Program-made: the position numbers and the translations under genes
DNA from: Acidimicrobiales bacterium
GTDB lineage: Bacteria > Actinomycetota > Acidimicrobiia > Acidimicrobiales > Aldehydirespiratoraceae
NCBI GenBank assembly: GCA_029246685.1
Contig: JAQWMR010000010.1
Coordinates: 496,001 to 560,000 of the forward strand
Length of the DNA stretch: 64,000 nt
Reading direction: 5' to 3'
Notes under the pieces: model-generated
What the model was told of the DNA's origin: nothing
The model's database searches: none
Seen by the model: only the letters and a program-made list of their open reading frames with translations
Shown here: in pieces, positions 18,115 through 26,382 of the stretch
How the letters are laid out: each line of letters begins with the position of its first letter
Position numbering within the stretch: the stretch's first letter is position 1

Positions 18115-18765
18115 ATGCCTGCCAACCGGGCGCGGGCCTTGCTGGCCTCTTCCGCGAGCATCGCCACCGCGATCATCGGCGTGCTCGCGAACGACGGCTC
18201 GGGCAGCGACGCCGTGCTCACGATCGTCGTCGTCGCCATCGTTGCCTCGTCCTGGCAGCTGGTCCGGATCGGATTCGAGTCCGCGCAGATCCACTTGGCG
18301 ACGATCGGCGCCGGTCTCATTGCCGCGGCCGGAATGTCCACCGTCTACTTCCAGACCGACAACGGCCTGTGGGGCGACTTCCTGGCCGAGTCAAGAATCG
18401 AGCTGATCCGCGACACCAAGGCCGCGACGATGCTCTACATCGTTGCCATCGGGGTGGTGATGGTGGCTACCGCGAACGCGGTCGTGCGCGTGGTTCTCGA
18501 TGTGGTGATCGACGGCGATCCCCCGACCACACGGATCCGCGGCGGCCGGGTGATCGGGCCGCTCGAGCGTCTCCTCATCATCGGTTTCGTCGTTGCCGGC
18601 CAGCCGATGACCGCCGCGCTGGTCGTCACGGCCAAGTCACTCCTGCGCTACCCGGAGCTGCGCAGCCACGACGACGTCGACATGCACGCGGTCACCGAAT
18701 ACGTCCTCATCGGCTCACTGATGAGTTGGGCCATCGCACTCGCCGCCACTATCCCGCTGCTCTGA
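18115..18765 (+). CDS. DUF3307-like multi-span membrane protein
   Basis: The 216-aa protein (from the first canonical start, ATG 18115) is almost all membrane helices. Its C-terminus, GRVIGPLERLLIIGFVVAGQ then AKSLLRYPELRS and EYVLIGSLMSWAIAL, matches from memory the conserved end of DUF3307 proteins, which accompany SatD genes elsewhere. Upstream in frame, bases 18049-18114 encode another plausible membrane segment (ITSLAIVLLSVGIGDL) with no ATG, GTG or TTG. The SatD stop region reads ATAA where an overlapping ATGA start/stop would be expected. The true start may therefore be a non-standard AUA at 18049, or the N-terminus has been lost. The role is unknown. Confidence 0.7.
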   Translation: MPANRARALLASSASIATAIIGVLANDGSGSDAVLTIVVVAIVASSWQLVRIGFESAQIHLATIGAGLIAAAGMSTVYFQTDNGLWGDFLAESRIELIRDTKAATMLYIVAIGVVMVATANAVVRVVLDVVIDGDPPTTRIRGGRVIGPLERLLIIGFVVAGQPMTAALVVTAKSLLRYPELRSHDDVDMHAVTEYVLIGSLMSWAIALAATIPLL

Positions 18766-18771
18766 GGCCCG

Positions 18772-21700
18772 TTAAACCGACAGCGCCATGTCGAGCAGTT
18801 CAGCGTGCTCCTGGGCGTGCACCTTCGCGCTGCCGCATGCCGGGCTACCCGACTCGAACCGGCTGACCCGCCGGATCGTGTGCGACTTCTCGTGGCGCTC
18901 GTAGAGCCGTCCCTTGATCGCGTTCCACGGGCCCATGTTCTCGGGCTCCTCCTGGAGCCAGACGATCTCGTCTGCGTTCGGATAGCGGGCCAGCTCGGCA
19001 GCCACGGCGTCGAACGGCCACGGATAGAGCTGCTCCACTCGAGCGATCGCGACCGGCGCGCCCCGCTTGTCCCGTTCGGTCTCGGCGTCGATGGCGACCT
19101 TGCCGCTGCAGAGGACCAGCCGTTTCACGGACTCGGGATCGAGTTCTGATCGGTCGGGGAGTAGCTCTTCGAACGTGCCGGACAGCAGGTCGGACAGTGG
19201 CGAGCGGCTCGGCTTGGCCCGCAAGAGCGACTTCGGAGTGAAGACGATCAACGGCGTCCTCACCTGCTGCATCATCTGCCGGCGCAACAGATGGAAGAAC
19301 TGGGCCGCCGTCGTGGCGTTGCAGATCTGGAGGTTGTCCTCGGCGGCCAGCAGTAGGAACCGTTCGATGCGGGCGGAGGAATGCTCCGGTCCCTGGCCCT
19401 CGAAGCCATGGGGGAGCAGCAGGACGAGCCCGGAGTCCTGCTGCCACTTGTCCTTCGCCGCCACGAGGAACTGATCGATGATGATCTGCGCCCCGTTGGC
19501 GAAGTCGCCGAACTGCGCCTCCCAGACGACCATCGCGTCGGGCATGGCGATCGAGTAGCCGTACTCGAAGCCGAGCGCGGCATATTCGCTGAGGAGCGAG
19601 TCGTAGATCCACAGGTTGGTCTCGCCGGTGGCGAGTTCGGCCAGCGGCACGTGTTCGGTGCCCATCTCGAAGTCCACGAGCGTGGAGTGGCGGTGACTGA
19701 AGGTGCCGCGGCGAGAGTCCTGGCCGGCGAGACGAATCGAGGTGCCTTCGAGAAGGAGCGAGCCGATCGCCATGGCCTCGCCGAGCGCCCAGTCGATCAC
19801 GCCCGACTCGAACATCTCGTCGCGCTTCGCGAACTGCTGCGCGAGCTTCGGGTGCATCGTGAAGCCCTCGGGTGTGGAGGACAGCGCTTCGTAGATTCGA
19901 TCGACCATCGCGTGGTCGATCGAGGTGCGGACGTGGGGAAGTACGCCGATCGGTTGGATGGGCGGCTGCGCCATCGCGTCGGGGTCTTCTGGTGTCTCGC
20001 GCGTGCTGTCGAGAGCAGCCTGCAATCGGGACTTGAAGTCCGCGAGGGCGTCCTCTTCCTCTTCTGGCGTCAGGTCGCCGCGCTTCACGAGCGAGGTCGT
20101 GTACTGCGCTCGCACCGAGGGTCGCGCGTCGATCCGGCGGTACATCTCCGGCAGCGTGTAGCTCGGGTCGTCGCCCTCGTTGTGGCCGTGGCGCCGGTAA
20201 CAGATCATGTCGATCACGACGTCTTTGTTGAACTGCTGGCGATACGCGAACGCGAGCCGCGCCACGCGCACACACGCCTCGGGATCGTCGCCGTTCACGT
20301 GGAAGATCGGCGCCTGGATCATCTTCGCCACGTCCGTCGAGTACTCCGACGATCGGGCCACATCCGGCGTGCTCGTGAAGCCGACCTGGTTGTTGATGAT
20401 CACATGGACGGTTCCGCCCACGCGATAGCCGCGGATCTGCGAGAGGTTGAGCGTCTCCGCAACGACGCCCTGGCCGGCGAACGCCGCGTCGCCGTGGAGG
20501 AGCAGCGGCAGCACCGGATAGGCGCCGTAGTCAGCGCCCTCCTCGATCAGGTCCATGCGAGCACGGACCATGCCGACGACCACTGGATCGACCGCTTCGA
20601 GATGCGACGGGTTGGCGGCGAGCTCCACCGGGATCGAGTTGCCCATGCGGCTCTCGAAGAGCCCCGTCTGGCCCAGGTGGTACTTCACATCGCCCGACCC
20701 CTGCGTCATCTCACTTATCGAGCCGCCCTCGAACTCATCGAAGAGTTCGCCGTAGGTCTTGCCGACGATGTTGACGAGCACGTTCAGACGACCGCGGTGC
20801 GCCATGCCCATGATCACCTCGGCGAGGCCGGCGTCGGCCGCCGCGCCGATGACCGCGTCGAGCAGCGGGATCGTGCTCTCTGCGCCTTCGATGCCGAACC
20901 GTTTCTGGCCGACGTACTTCGTGCCGAGGAACGTCTCCAATGCCTCCGCCGCGTTCAGTCGGCTGAGGACGTGGCGTTGTTCCTCCGGGTCGACTGCCCG
21001 GTTCGCACTCTCGAGCTGCTCCTGCATCCAGCGCTTCTCGACCGGATCCTGGATGTGCATGTACTCGACACCGACCGTGCGGCAGTACGCATCGCGCAAG
21101 ACACCGAGCAAGTCGCCGAGCGCCATCTTGGAGGTCCCGCCCACCTGCGCGTAGATGCCTGTGTCGGTGCCGGTGAGGAACTCGCGGTCGAGGTCCCAGA
21201 TGGTCAGGCCGTAGGTCGCCGGATCCAGCTCCGCGTGCATCTTCGGTTCCTTCACCTGCAGCGGATCCAAATCCGCGATCAGGTGACCACGCACGCGGTG
21301 CATGTTGATCAGCTGGTTGACCTTCGCCTGCTTCTCCAGCAGCGACGTCTCCCGATCGACCGGGTTGACGTCGCGCCGCCACTTCACTGCCTCGTAGGGC
21401 ACGTCGAGCGCCCGGAAGAGATCGACGTAGAAGTCGTCCTCGCCGAGGAGTAGTTCGTGCACCTTCTTCAAGAACATCCCGGACTCGGCGCCCTGGATGA
21501 CCCGATGGTCATAGGTCGAGGTCAGCGTGATGACCTTCGAGACGCCGAGGTCCGCCAAGGTCGCCGGATCGGCCGCCTCGTACTCCGTCGGGAACGCGAT
21601 CGAGCCGACGCCCACGATCAAGCCCTGGCCCGGCATGAGCCGGGGCACGGACTGGAGGGTGCCGATCGTGCCCGGGTTCGTGAGGCTCACCGTGGTGCCC

Positions 21701-22551
21701 GCGAAGTCGTCCGGGCTCAAGTTGTTGTCCCGGACCTTGCGGATCAGCGCCTCGTAGCGATCCATGAACTCCTTGAAGTCGAGGGTGTCGGCGTCTCTGA
21801 CGCACGGAACCATCAGCGTTCGACTCCCGTCGGGCTTCTTCAGATCGACGGCGATGCCGAGCCCGACATGGGCGTTGCGAACGAGACGCGGCTTCCCATC
21901 CGCGTCAGTGTCGTACGTGTTGTTCATCGCCGGCATCTCGTCTGAGATCGCGCGGACCACCGCGTAGCCGATGATGTGCGTGAAGCTCACCTTGCCCGTC
22001 TGCTTGCGGGTCAGGTGGCCGTTGATGATCTTGCGGTTGACTTCGAGCAACTTTGCCGGGACCTGCCGAAACGACGTCGCCGTGGGCACGTCCAACGACG
22101 CCTCCATGTTGGCGACGATGCGCGCGCCGGCGCCCCGGATCGGTTCGCCGGGCAGAGGCTCTACTTTACCGGCATTCGCCGGGACCGCGGCAGCTGGTGC
22201 TCCCTGCGGCGCCTCGACCGGCGCCGCAGGCGCGGCCACCGGTTCAGCCGCCGCCGGCGGTGCAGGCGCAGCGCTTGCCGTCGGCGCGGGGTTCTGCACT
22301 GGGGCGGGGGACCAGTCGGCGATGGGGGCGACGATGGGCTTGCTGACCTCGTTGCTCGCGACGTCGATCGGTTCGGGCGGGGCAGCGTCAGCTGGTGCGG
22401 AGTCGGGTGGCGGCGCGGCGTCGTTGCCGCTCTCGAAGATCGCTCGCCAGGACGAGTCGACCGACGACGGGTCGGCCTCCCACTGCGAACGCATCTCGTC
22501 GACGAGCCAGGCGTTGGGGCTGAGCGAGGAAGGGTCTTCGGTGGTAGCCAC
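18772..22551 (-). CDS. kgd: Multifunctional 2-oxoglutarate metabolism enzyme Kgd (fused E2-like and E1)
   Basis: The 1259-aa protein has the actinobacterial fused layout. Residues 1-40 are the E1 N-terminal helix (SPNAWLVDEMRSQWEADPSSVD), followed by an Ala/Pro-rich linker to about 130. An E2 acyltransferase domain (about 130-370) has STYDHRVIQGAESG but no lipoyl domain. The thiamine-diphosphate-dependent E1 has GMAHRGRLNVLVN, GDAAFAGQGVVAET and RRHGHNEGDDPS. It catalyses 2-oxoglutarate decarboxylation and, with lipoyl-E2 and E3 encoded elsewhere, the oxidative step to succinyl-CoA in the TCA cycle. The GTG start lies 7 bases after TACACT. It is divergent from xthA. Length and domain order match the mycobacterial/corynebacterial enzyme. 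Confidence 0.96.
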   Translation of the reverse strand: MATTEDPSSLSPNAWLVDEMRSQWEADPSSVDSSWRAIFESGNDAAPPPDSAPADAAPPEPIDVASNEVSKPIVAPIADWSPAPVQNPAPTASAAPAPPAAAEPVAAPAAPVEAPQGAPAAAVPANAGKVEPLPGEPIRGAGARIVANMEASLDVPTATSFRQVPAKLLEVNRKIINGHLTRKQTGKVSFTHIIGYAVVRAISDEMPAMNNTYDTDADGKPRLVRNAHVGLGIAVDLKKPDGSRTLMVPCVRDADTLDFKEFMDRYEALIRKVRDNNLSPDDFAGTTVSLTNPGTIGTLQSVPRLMPGQGLIVGVGSIAFPTEYEAADPATLADLGVSKVITLTSTYDHRVIQGAESGMFLKKVHELLLGEDDFYVDLFRALDVPYEAVKWRRDVNPVDRETSLLEKQAKVNQLINMHRVRGHLIADLDPLQVKEPKMHAELDPATYGLTIWDLDREFLTGTDTGIYAQVGGTSKMALGDLLGVLRDAYCRTVGVEYMHIQDPVEKRWMQEQLESANRAVDPEEQRHVLSRLNAAEALETFLGTKYVGQKRFGIEGAESTIPLLDAVIGAAADAGLAEVIMGMAHRGRLNVLVNIVGKTYGELFDEFEGGSISEMTQGSGDVKYHLGQTGLFESRMGNSIPVELAANPSHLEAVDPVVVGMVRARMDLIEEGADYGAYPVLPLLLHGDAAFAGQGVVAETLNLSQIRGYRVGGTVHVIINNQVGFTSTPDVARSSEYSTDVAKMIQAPIFHVNGDDPEACVRVARLAFAYRQQFNKDVVIDMICYRRHGHNEGDDPSYTLPEMYRRIDARPSVRAQYTTSLVKRGDLTPEEEEDALADFKSRLQAALDSTRETPEDPDAMAQPPIQPIGVLPHVRTSIDHAMVDRIYEALSSTPEGFTMHPKLAQQFAKRDEMFESGVIDWALGEAMAIGSLLLEGTSIRLAGQDSRRGTFSHRHSTLVDFEMGTEHVPLAELATGETNLWIYDSLLSEYAALGFEYGYSIAMPDAMVVWEAQFGDFANGAQIIIDQFLVAAKDKWQQDSGLVLLLPHGFEGQGPEHSSARIERFLLLAAEDNLQICNATTAAQFFHLLRRQMMQQVRTPLIVFTPKSLLRAKPSRSPLSDLLSGTFEELLPDRSELDPESVKRLVLCSGKVAIDAETERDKRGAPVAIARVEQLYPWPFDAVAAELARYPNADEIVWLQEEPENMGPWNAIKGRLYERHEKSHTIRRVSRFESGSPACGSAKVHAQEHAELLDMALSV

Positions 22552-22558
22552 GATCGCG

Positions 22559-22622
22559 AGTGTACGGCCTGCTCAGGACCATGTCGGGTGAGCCGAATCC
22601 TGGCTGCCGCGGGGGATAGGGT
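22559..22622. promoter_or_regulatory. Back-to-back leaderless promoters of kgd and xthA
   Basis: On the minus strand TACACT (22559-22564) is 7 bases before the kgd GTG. On the plus strand TAGGGT (22617-22622) is 6 bases before the xthA GTG at 22629. Neither start has a Shine-Dalgarno. Both genes are therefore predicted to begin translation at or next to the 5' end of the mRNA. Confidence 0.6.
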
Positions 22623-22628
22623 GCCGCG

Positions 22629-23411
22629 GTGCGGATCGTCACCTGGAACGTCAACTCGCTCAACGCGCGGCTCGGTCGCGTCGAGCGATGGCTCGAGACA
22701 TTCGAGCCGGATGTGCTGTGTCTGCAGGAGACCAAGCTCGCCGACGATGCGTTTCCGGCGCTCACGTTCGAGGCGCTCGGCTACGAGTCGTTCCACCACG
22801 GACAAGGCCAGTGGAACGGCGTCGCAATCCTCAGTCGGGTCGGGATCGAGAATCCGATCGCCGGTTTCGGTGACGGCGAGGAACCCGATGAGGACGCTCG
22901 GATCGCGTGGGCGACATGCGGCGGTGTGCGCGTCGCCACCTCCTACGTCCCGAATGGGCGGTCACTCGACCACGACCACTACCAGTACAAGCTGCGCTGG
23001 CTCGATCGCCTCGTCGGCGATCTGGACGGCCAGTGCAAACCGAGCGACGACATCGTCGTGTGCGGCGACTTCAACATCGCCCCTGAGGACCGCGACGTCT
23101 ACGACCCGAAGAAGTTCGAGACCGAGACGCACACGAGCGACGCTGAGCGCGAGAAGATCGCCGCCCTCGAAGACTGGGGACTGGTCGACGTCTTCCGGGA
23201 GCAGCACGACGAAGACCGCCTCTACTCCTGGTGGGACTACCGCGGGGGCAACTTCCACAAGAAGATGGGCATGCGGATCGACCTCCTGATGACCTCGCGC
23301 AGCGTGGCCGACACGGTCGATGTCGCGCTTGTCGACCGCAACGAACGCAAGGGTCCGAAAGACGACCCGCCGAGTGACCACGCCCCGGTCCTGATCGACG
23401 GAGCCCGCTGA
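22629..23411 (+). CDS. xthA: Exodeoxyribonuclease III / AP endonuclease
   Basis: The 260-aa protein is an exonuclease-III type member of the EEP superfamily. Motifs run in order: IVTWNVNSLNAR at the N-terminus, CLQETKL (metal-binding Glu), Tyr-rich YVPNGR, VCGDFNIAP, YSWWDYRG and the terminal PSDHAPV with the catalytic Asp-His pair. It cuts 5' to abasic sites and removes 3' blocking groups in base excision repair. The GTG start is leaderless by position (TAGGGT plus 6 bases). Four bases separate it from the antiporter gene, so the two may be co-transcribed. Confidence 0.93.
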   Translation: MRIVTWNVNSLNARLGRVERWLETFEPDVLCLQETKLADDAFPALTFEALGYESFHHGQGQWNGVAILSRVGIENPIAGFGDGEEPDEDARIAWATCGGVRVATSYVPNGRSLDHDHYQYKLRWLDRLVGDLDGQCKPSDDIVVCGDFNIAPEDRDVYDPKKFETETHTSDAEREKIAALEDWGLVDVFREQHDEDRLYSWWDYRGGNFHKKMGMRIDLLMTSRSVADTVDVALVDRNERKGPKDDPPSDHAPVLIDGAR

Positions 23412-23415
23412 GCGG

Positions 23416-25563
23416 ATGCTGATACCCCTCGACGAACACCAACTTCTCGTCTTCTGGACGCAGCTTCTCGTCCTCGTCACGATGGCGAGGCTGTGCGGTG
23501 AGCTGATGCGGCGGATCAATCTGCCGTCGGTCATCGGCCAGCTCGCGGCAGGCGTAATCCTCGGCCCGTCGATCTTCGGACGCGTCTGGGAGGACGGGTT
23601 CCACTGGTTCCTGCCGGACTACGAGATCAGCTCCGGGGCGTTGCTGGCGGTGAGCTGGCTGGGTGTCGCGCTCTTGCTGGTCACCGCCGGGTTCGAGACG
23701 GACCTCGCCCTGATTCGTCGGTTGGGGAAAGCCGCCGCGCTCGTCACCGGGTTCAGCCTCGTCGTGCCGCTCGTCGGCGGTCTCGCCGTCGGCCTGTTGC
23801 TGCCGGACTCGTTCATCGGCGCAGAGAGCAATCGGACGGTCTTCGCGCTCTTCGTGGCGGCGGCCTTGTCAGTGTCTGCGCTCGCCGTGATCGCGAAGAT
23901 CCTGTCGGAGCTCGGCTTGATGCGCCGTGACTTCGGCCAGATCACCGTGGCGGCGGGCATGGCGAACGACGTCGTCGGCTGGGTGATGCTCGCGATCTTC
24001 GCCGGCTTTGCCGCCTCCGGGGAGGTGTCGGTCACCGCCGTTCTGAAGACCGTGATCGGCCTGGCCATGTTCCTCGCGATCGCCATGACGATCGGCCAAC
24101 GAGTCGTGGATCAGGCGCTTCGGTGGGTGCGGCGAGACGGCGCCAACATCCCCGGCGCGATGACCGTCGTCGTCATGACGATGCTCGTCTACGGCGTAGC
24201 AACCCAAGCGCTCGGCATCGAGGCGGTGCTCGGCGCGTTCGTGGCGGGCGTCGTGCTGCATCGCTCGCGGTTCCAGCAGCCCGAGGTGCTCCACCACGTC
24301 GAGTCGCTCACCACCACATTCCTCGCGCCGGTCTTCTTCGCCACTGCGGGTCTGCGGGTGGACCTCGGCCTGCTCGGCGAGGACGACGCCCTCGTCTGGG
24401 CGCTGATCGTCATCGCGGTGGCGATCGTCTTCAAGTTCGCCGGCGCGTTCATCGGCGCACGTCTGGCCGGGCAGAGCGGCCGGGCTGCGACGGCGCTGGG
24501 CGCGGGGCTGAACGCTCGCGGCGCGCTCGAGATCGTGATCGCCTCGGTCGGGCTGTCGCTCGGCGTCTTCAACGAGACGGCCTACACCGTCATCGTCATC
24601 GTCCCACTCGTCACGTCGATCTTCGCCGCCGTCAGCCTCCGCATCGTGGTGCGTGACTGGCGAGGGAGCGAGGCGGAACAAGAACGCCTCGACCGCGAGG
24701 AGGCGCTCAGCCGCAACCTGGTCGTGAAGTCTTCACGGATCCTTCTGCCGTCCCAGGGCGAGCCCGCCTCGATCGCAGCTGCACAGCTCGTGCAGTTCGC
24801 GTGGCCCACTGAAGCGCCGGTGACGGTCGCGTCGGTCCGCAGCGACGGCGAATGGCCCGATGTGTCCGTCGTGGAAGCGGTGCTCGACGAGCGCGAGGTC
24901 GACCATCGTCAGCTCAAAGGGGACGACGTCGCGGGGTCAATCGTCTCCGAGTCGCTGCTCGGCTACGGCGTGATCGCCGTCGGTGTCGCCGCCCGGCACG
25001 AGGGTCAGCTCTACTCGCCGATGGTGGACGAGTTGCTGCTCAACGCCACGCTCCCGCTTGTGATCGTGCGGCGCGCCCGTGGTCTCGACCGGCCGCTTCC
25101 CGCCGCGTTCAGCCGCGTCATCGTCCCCGTCACCGGCACCCGGTCGAGTCGGTCCGCTCAGGAAGTCGCGTTCTCCATCTCGTCGACGCTCGGCACCGAG
25201 GTCGTGCTCACTCACGTCCTGAATCGCACGTCGCCGTTGCCCCGAATCTTCGGCCGCCGCGTGCGCGACGACGACCCGGCCGTCCTGGTCGCCAACCAGC
25301 TGGTGGAAACGGCCTCGACCTTCGCGGGCGAGTCGGGCATCGAACCGCGGAGCCTCCTGAAGGAATCCGACACCGCCGGGACAGCGCTCGTCGATGCTGC
25401 TCGCTCCGAGACAGCCGACCTCGTCGTTCTCGGCGCGCAGCTTCGCAACGTGGACGGCCGGCCGTTCCTCGGCCACACCGTCGAGACGGTGCTCGAGCAG
25501 AGCGACGCAACCGTGGTGGTCGTTGCCCATCCGCGGCGGAGCGTCAACGGCGACGCGCACTGA
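23416..25563 (+). CDS. Kef-type cation:proton antiporter with two C-terminal USP domains
   Basis: The 715-aa protein has a CPA2-like Na+/H+ exchanger domain (about residues 10-410) of roughly 12 hydrophobic segments with typical stretches GQLAAGVILGPSIFG, ALSVSALAVIAKIL and GLNARGALEIVIA. The cytoplasmic tail holds two universal-stress-protein folds, about 435-550 and 565-710. The second keeps an ATP-binding-like GAQLRNVDGRPFLGHTVETVL loop, and the first is more degenerate. Such tails probably sense nucleotide or stress and gate transport. No TrkA-N/RCK domain is present. It likely exchanges K+ or Na+ for H+ at the membrane; ion choice is not readable. It follows xthA by four bases. Confidence 0.88.
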   Translation: MLIPLDEHQLLVFWTQLLVLVTMARLCGELMRRINLPSVIGQLAAGVILGPSIFGRVWEDGFHWFLPDYEISSGALLAVSWLGVALLLVTAGFETDLALIRRLGKAAALVTGFSLVVPLVGGLAVGLLLPDSFIGAESNRTVFALFVAAALSVSALAVIAKILSELGLMRRDFGQITVAAGMANDVVGWVMLAIFAGFAASGEVSVTAVLKTVIGLAMFLAIAMTIGQRVVDQALRWVRRDGANIPGAMTVVVMTMLVYGVATQALGIEAVLGAFVAGVVLHRSRFQQPEVLHHVESLTTTFLAPVFFATAGLRVDLGLLGEDDALVWALIVIAVAIVFKFAGAFIGARLAGQSGRAATALGAGLNARGALEIVIASVGLSLGVFNETAYTVIVIVPLVTSIFAAVSLRIVVRDWRGSEAEQERLDREEALSRNLVVKSSRILLPSQGEPASIAAAQLVQFAWPTEAPVTVASVRSDGEWPDVSVVEAVLDEREVDHRQLKGDDVAGSIVSESLLGYGVIAVGVAARHEGQLYSPMVDELLLNATLPLVIVRRARGLDRPLPAAFSRVIVPVTGTRSSRSAQEVAFSISSTLGTEVVLTHVLNRTSPLPRIFGRRVRDDDPAVLVANQLVETASTFAGESGIEPRSLLKESDTAGTALVDAARSETADLVVLGAQLRNVDGRPFLGHTVETVLEQSDATVVVVAHPRRSVNGDAH

Positions 25564-25591
25564 ACCGCTTTCAGTGACCCTCGCTGCCACC

Positions 25592-25597
25592 TAGGGT
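25592..25597 (+). promoter_or_regulatory. -10 hexamer TAGGGT before the ECF sigma remnant
   Basis: TAGGGT is followed by six bases and the ATG at 25604, the same leaderless spacing as at intact genes. It is presumably the promoter that now serves the remnant and the translationally overlapped lipoprotein gene behind it. Confidence 0.55.
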
Positions 25598-25603
25598 GTG
25601 CGC

Positions 25604-25726
25604 ATGGGCGGGTCCGACGCGGCGACGGATGCGGAGATCATCGATCGCTCGCGGACCGACCCGAACGCGTTCACCGAACTCTTTCGCCGTCACGCTGGTA
25701 AATCCCTGAAAGGCTTGAAGCCATGA
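25604..25726 (+). pseudogene. N-terminal remnant of an ECF sigma factor gene
   Basis: Forty codons read like the start of an ECF-type RNA polymerase sigma factor: DAEIIDRSRTDPNAFTELFRRH is the typical entry into region 2. After the Ala-Gly following that His the similarity stops abruptly and the frame ends within ten codons (KSLKGLKP, TGA). Region 2 core, region 4 and any anti-sigma gene are missing. The intact leaderless promoter and the ATGA overlap with the next gene suggest that a deletion fused the sigma promoter and leader to a lipoprotein gene. It could now act as a short leader peptide. A functional 40-aa protein is unlikely. Confidence 0.6.
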
Positions 25727-26382
25727 AATCGATCCTCCGTCTCCTTGCTGTTCTCTTGGCTGTTGTTCTCGTCGCCGCGGCGTGCAGTGACGACACATCT
25801 GACGCTGACCCGGGAGATCCGCCGGTCGACGACAACGGGTCCACGGACGACCCCCCGGCTGACGATCCGCCAGCGGATGACCCTCCGGCCGACGACCCGC
25901 CTGCGGATGATCCGCCCGCGGATGATCCTCCGGCCGATGATCCTCCGGCCGATGATCCGCCCGCCGATGACCCGCCGGACGAGCCCGCAGCGCTCGACGA
26001 TTCCGGTGATCAGGTGATGGTGGACTGGGGAGCCGTCACGCCGGTCTTCACCCCCGATGCCGGCGGCGACGATCACTTCTTCCACGTCCACTCGAGCAAC
26101 GCGGTCCACGACTTCTATCTGTCATTCGAGTTCTACACCGTGTGGGGCGGCGCGTGGACCGGCGGCACGGGCACGTTCCCTATCGGATGCAACGACCCCA
26201 CGAACGACACGGGGATCTGCGTGAACTACGTGACTGCGAACGGCGACAATCTCGGCGCCGACTTCGGGGCGTCCGGCACTGTCACGATCAACCAGCTCGA
26301 CGCCGACGGCTACGAGATTCTCGTGGGCGGTTTGACGTTCACCGACGGCACGACGTTCGCCGACTTCACAATGGTCGGCTAG
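25723..26382 (+). CDS. Lipoprotein with DDPPA tandem repeats
   Basis: The 219-aa protein starts with a lipoprotein signal (ILRLLAVLLAVVLVAAAC, lipobox AAAC), so it should be anchored by a diacylglyceryl-Cys outside the membrane. A spacer follows with eight tandem DDPPA units and a final DDPPD, coded by 15-base repeats with third-position variation. The C-terminal domain (about 90-219) is beta-rich with two Cys (FPIGC and GICVNY) and aromatic residues; I do not recognise it. The acidic, Pro-rich spacer probably lifts this domain through the cell wall. The start overlaps the stop of the sigma remnant (ATGA). The end overlaps the convergent uvrD2-like gene by four bases. Confidence 0.8.
   Translation: MKSILRLLAVLLAVVLVAAACSDDTSDADPGDPPVDDNGSTDDPPADDPPADDPPADDPPADDPPADDPPADDPPADDPPADDPPDEPAALDDSGDQVMVDWGAVTPVFTPDAGGDDHFFHVHSSNAVHDFYLSFEFYTVWGGAWTGGTGTFPIGCNDPTNDTGICVNYVTANGDNLGADFGASGTVTINQLDADGYEILVGGLTFTDGTTFADFTMVG
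25846..25980 (+). repeat. Nine 15-bp tandem repeats inside the lipoprotein gene
   Basis: Nine consecutive 15-base units encode DDPPA eight times and DDPPD once. Units differ mainly at codon third positions (GAC/GAT, CCC/CCG/CCT), which shows selection on the protein spacer rather than very recent slippage. Units six and seven are identical, so some recent expansion is possible. Copy number may vary between strains. Confidence 0.9.

Noticed and set aside
19381-21453. 690-aa plus-strand open frame opposite kgd
   Set aside because: It is fully antisense to the conserved E1 region of kgd and has shadow-type composition rich in Arg, Glu, Asp and Val.
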